Under the pieces are notes generated by a model. The model searched no databases. It saw nothing but the letters and a program-made list of their open reading frames with translations, and was not told the origin of the DNA. From Site-B1 sp963827785 (GTDB lineage: Bacteria > Bacteroidota > Bacteroidia > Flavobacteriales > Flavobacteriaceae), in the NCBI GenBank assembly GCA_963827785.1, contig CAWHCT010000004.1, forward strand, positions 1-64,000: a DNA stretch of 64,000 bases, in the 5' to 3' direction. Of this stretch, positions 62,462 through 64,000 are shown piece by piece. Position 1 is the first letter of the stretch; every line of letters starts with the position of its first letter. Both the position numbers and the translations under genes were made by a program.

Positions 62462-63656
62462 TTAACCCTTAATTCTTTTTTTTCTATTGTTTTCGTAATC
62501 TTCAAATATCATTTCACCAAGACCTGACAATCCTGTGTAGAATGCTTTTCCCCTGTTTGCTTTTGTAAATTCCCTTACAAATCGCATTAAATAACTATCA
62601 TCTGTGATCATAAACGTTGTGATCGGAATATGAAGTCTTCTGGCTTGTTGTGCCATTGCATAGCATTTATTCATAATATAATGGATCAAGACCATTACTG
62701 TTTTTGTAATAATCGCCATCTGGTAGTCGTAAGCAACTCGGTTTTCCATCTGTGATCATAAATATCTGTTTATTGGTATTTCGTTTTCTGCGCAACAGAT
62801 CCATGGCCAATTGCAATCCTGCGACTGTATTGGTATGATAAGGCCCAACCTTAAGATAAGGCAGATCTTTTATTTCAATCCGCCAGGCATCATTACCAAA
62901 AACTAAAATATCTAAAGTGTCTTTTGGATATCTTGTAGTAATCAATTCGGCCAATGCCATAGCCACTTTTTTTGCAGGTGTAATTCTATCTTCACCATAC
63001 AAGATCATACTATGGCTAATATCTATCATTAAGACAGTACTCATTTGTGCCTTATGAGCTGTTTCTTCAACTACAAGATCAGATTCTGTAATGTCAAACT
63101 CTCCAATTCCGTTATTTATTTGTGCATTCTTTAAACTTTCTGTCATGGATACTTTGTCTAAAGAATCACCGAATTGATAACTTCTGAAATCTCCTGTATG
63201 CTCATCACCTACTCCTGACTTTTTTGTTCTATGATTTCCTGTTCCACTTCGTTTGATCTTTCCAAAAATCTGATCCAAAGCCTGTTTTCTAATTGCCCTT
63301 TCAGTTTTGGCAGTAATGCTGTATTTTCCTTTACCGTTTTCATCACCTTCTCCTTCTTCTCCATCTTCTATCTCAAATTCTTCCCTTATATAACCCTTGT
63401 TTTTCAGGTCTTCAATGAAATCATCAATCGTGTAATTCTCATCAGTCAATTTGTATTCCTTATCCAATTCCCTCAACCAGTCAATGGCTTCATCAAAATC
63501 ACCTGAAGTATGAGTAATCAACTCTTTAAAGATGTCAAAGAGCTTTTCAAAGGGCGATTGTTTTTTCGCCTCAAATTTTTTGAAAACAAAACCTTTTCTC
63601 GATGTAGTATTCTTCATAGCGCAATAAAAATAATGTTTTTTATTTATAAAAATCAA
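62462..63656 (-). CDS. VWA domain protein, partner of the MoxR ATPase, one frameshift
   Basis: About 397 residues after correction. N-terminal half is charged and helical with an acidic stretch (I-E-D-G-E-E-G-E-G-D-E-N-G-K-G-K). The VWA part has the MIDAS motif M-I-D-I-S-H-S-M (D-x-S-x-S changed to D-I-S-H-S), a Thr in M-A-L-A-E-L-I-T-T-R, and M-I-T-D-G-K-P-S with the MIDAS Asp. One extra T near 62691 (CCATTATATT) ends the first frame; the next frame carries Y-I-M-N-K-C-Y-A-M-A-Q-Q-A to I-K-G at 62462. Operon with the MoxR gene. Confidence 0.85.
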
Positions 63657-63725
63657 TTCATTAACGCTGTTTTAAGAATAATCATAATGTAATAAAAGTA
63701 GCAATCCAATAATAGATCCTTTTTA

Positions 63726-63733
63726 TATATTTG
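63726..63733 (+). promoter_or_regulatory. Putative -7 element of the CcoI-like gene
   Basis: TATATTTG, 22 bases before the ATG at 63756. No -33 TTG is seen at the right distance. Confidence 0.5.
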
Positions 63734-63755
63734 CTTGATTCAAATTGGTATAAAC

Positions 63756-64000
63756 ATGGAGTATAAAACGTGTTATCACTGCGGAAACGATTGTGATACA
63801 GTTACAATTAATTACGATGACAAATATTTTTGTTGTAATGGTTGTAAAACGGTTTATGAAATATTCTCAGAGAACGAACTCACATGCTATTATGATCTCC
63901 AGAATTCGCCCGGAGCAATTCCATCTGAAATTGAAGGAAAATATGATTTTCTGGATAATGAGAAAATAAAGGAAAAATTATTGGAATTCAACGATGATAA
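63756..64000 (+). CDS. Copper-translocating P-type ATPase of CcoI/FixI type, N-terminus only
   Basis: 81 residues before the window ends: MEYKTCYHCGNDCDTVTINY, then Y-F-C-C-N-G-C-K-T-V-Y-E-I-F. The C-x-x-C-G and C-C-N-G-C-x-x-V-Y pattern is the cysteine-rich metal-binding start of FixI/CcoI ATPases, which deliver copper to cbb3-type cytochrome oxidase. The catalytic part and neighbouring cco genes would lie to the right. Confidence 0.85.
   Translation, partial: MEYKTCYHCGNDCDTVTINYDDKYFCCNGCKTVYEIFSENELTCYYDLQNSPGAIPSEIEGKYDFLDNEKIKEKLLEFNDD

Noticed and set aside
63734..63749. Possible FNR/CRP-type box (TTGAT-N4-ATTGG) before the CcoI-like gene
   Set aside because: Only the left half matches; the right half differs at several positions from ATCAA.
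1..64000. CRISPR arrays, prophage, insertion sequences, integrons, tRNA or rRNA genes
   Set aside because: No regularly spaced repeats, transposase or integrase motifs, or tRNA-like T-loop and acceptor patterns were found on either strand.

Overview
The window reads as chromosomal DNA of a marine-type Flavobacteriia (Bacteroidota) member. Supporting signs are an AT-rich composition, almost no Shine-Dalgarno sequences, repeated -7 promoter elements of the Bacteroidota form TAnnTTTG, three proteins ending in type IX secretion (T9SS) sorting domains, L31 of the zinc-free type, DUF4252 proteins beside an ECF sigma factor, and a 950-residue CarB without the allosteric domain. No tRNA, rRNA, CRISPR array, transposase, integrase or phage gene is visible. 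Most genes are housekeeping or lineage-core.

Layout. 0-4.2 kb: a partial glycosyltransferase, a haem-binding protein, a DUF1028 protein and purB. Three of these are broken by single-base frameshifts. 4.2-6.3 kb: an ECF sigma, membrane (anti-sigma-like) and two DUF4252 genes in one operon. 6.4-7.9 kb: an S41 lipoprotein protease. 7.9-13.4 kb: a vitamin B12 uptake locus (btuB behind a cobalamin riboswitch, a 35-residue membrane protein, and divergent btuF-btuC-btuD). 13.4-15.3 kb: rmuC and a thioesterase. 15.4-20.0 kb: a secreted DOMON protein with an ankyrin protein, then carB and rpmH. 20.1-24.6 kb: a TauE-like half transporter, lytic transglycosylase, hydrolase, small GNAT protein and mtaB. 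24.6-33.0 kb: a peptide-binding lipoprotein, GlmU-like protein, rpmE2, DUF4199-GT2, phosphohexomutase and an MsbA-like exporter. 33.0-34.9 kb: a hairpin-rich spacer and a second ECF sigma operon. 35-43 kb: a YCF48-like lipoprotein, rsmB, secreted endonuclease I, fructosamine kinase-like protein and purL. 43-45.5 kb: a secreted TPR protein and an AraC regulator. 45.8-53.8 kb: a fatty-acid beta-oxidation locus (acyl-CoA ligase, MarR regulator, multifunctional FadB-like enzyme, thiolase, acyl-CoA dehydrogenase). 53.8-57.4 kb: M28 and M1 peptidases with a YdeI-like protein. 57.4-60.8 kb: a sucrose- or mannosylfructose-type sugar locus. 60.9-63.7 kb: a MoxR ATPase with a VWA partner. 63.7 kb to the end: the start of a CcoI/FixI-type copper ATPase.

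Most notable. (1) The sugar locus joins a sucrose-phosphatase-like HAD domain to an (alpha/alpha)6-barrel glucosidase/invertase-like domain in one reading unit, apart from one frame slip in a poly-A run, next to a sucrose-phosphate-synthase-like glycosyltransferase. (2) A 26-bp perfect palindrome abuts the -7 element of the MarR-led beta-oxidation operon. (3) The carB leader has a 13-bp hairpin followed by a T-run, which looks like an attenuator. (4) Three successive hairpins fill the spacer before the second ECF operon. (5) Palindromic repeat elements sit inside the coding sequences of purL and mtaB, and related elements sit directly after operon ends. (6) Single-base frameshifts cluster in a few genes (five in purB, three in purL). 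Base-calling or assembly error explains these better than gene decay, and each is located below.
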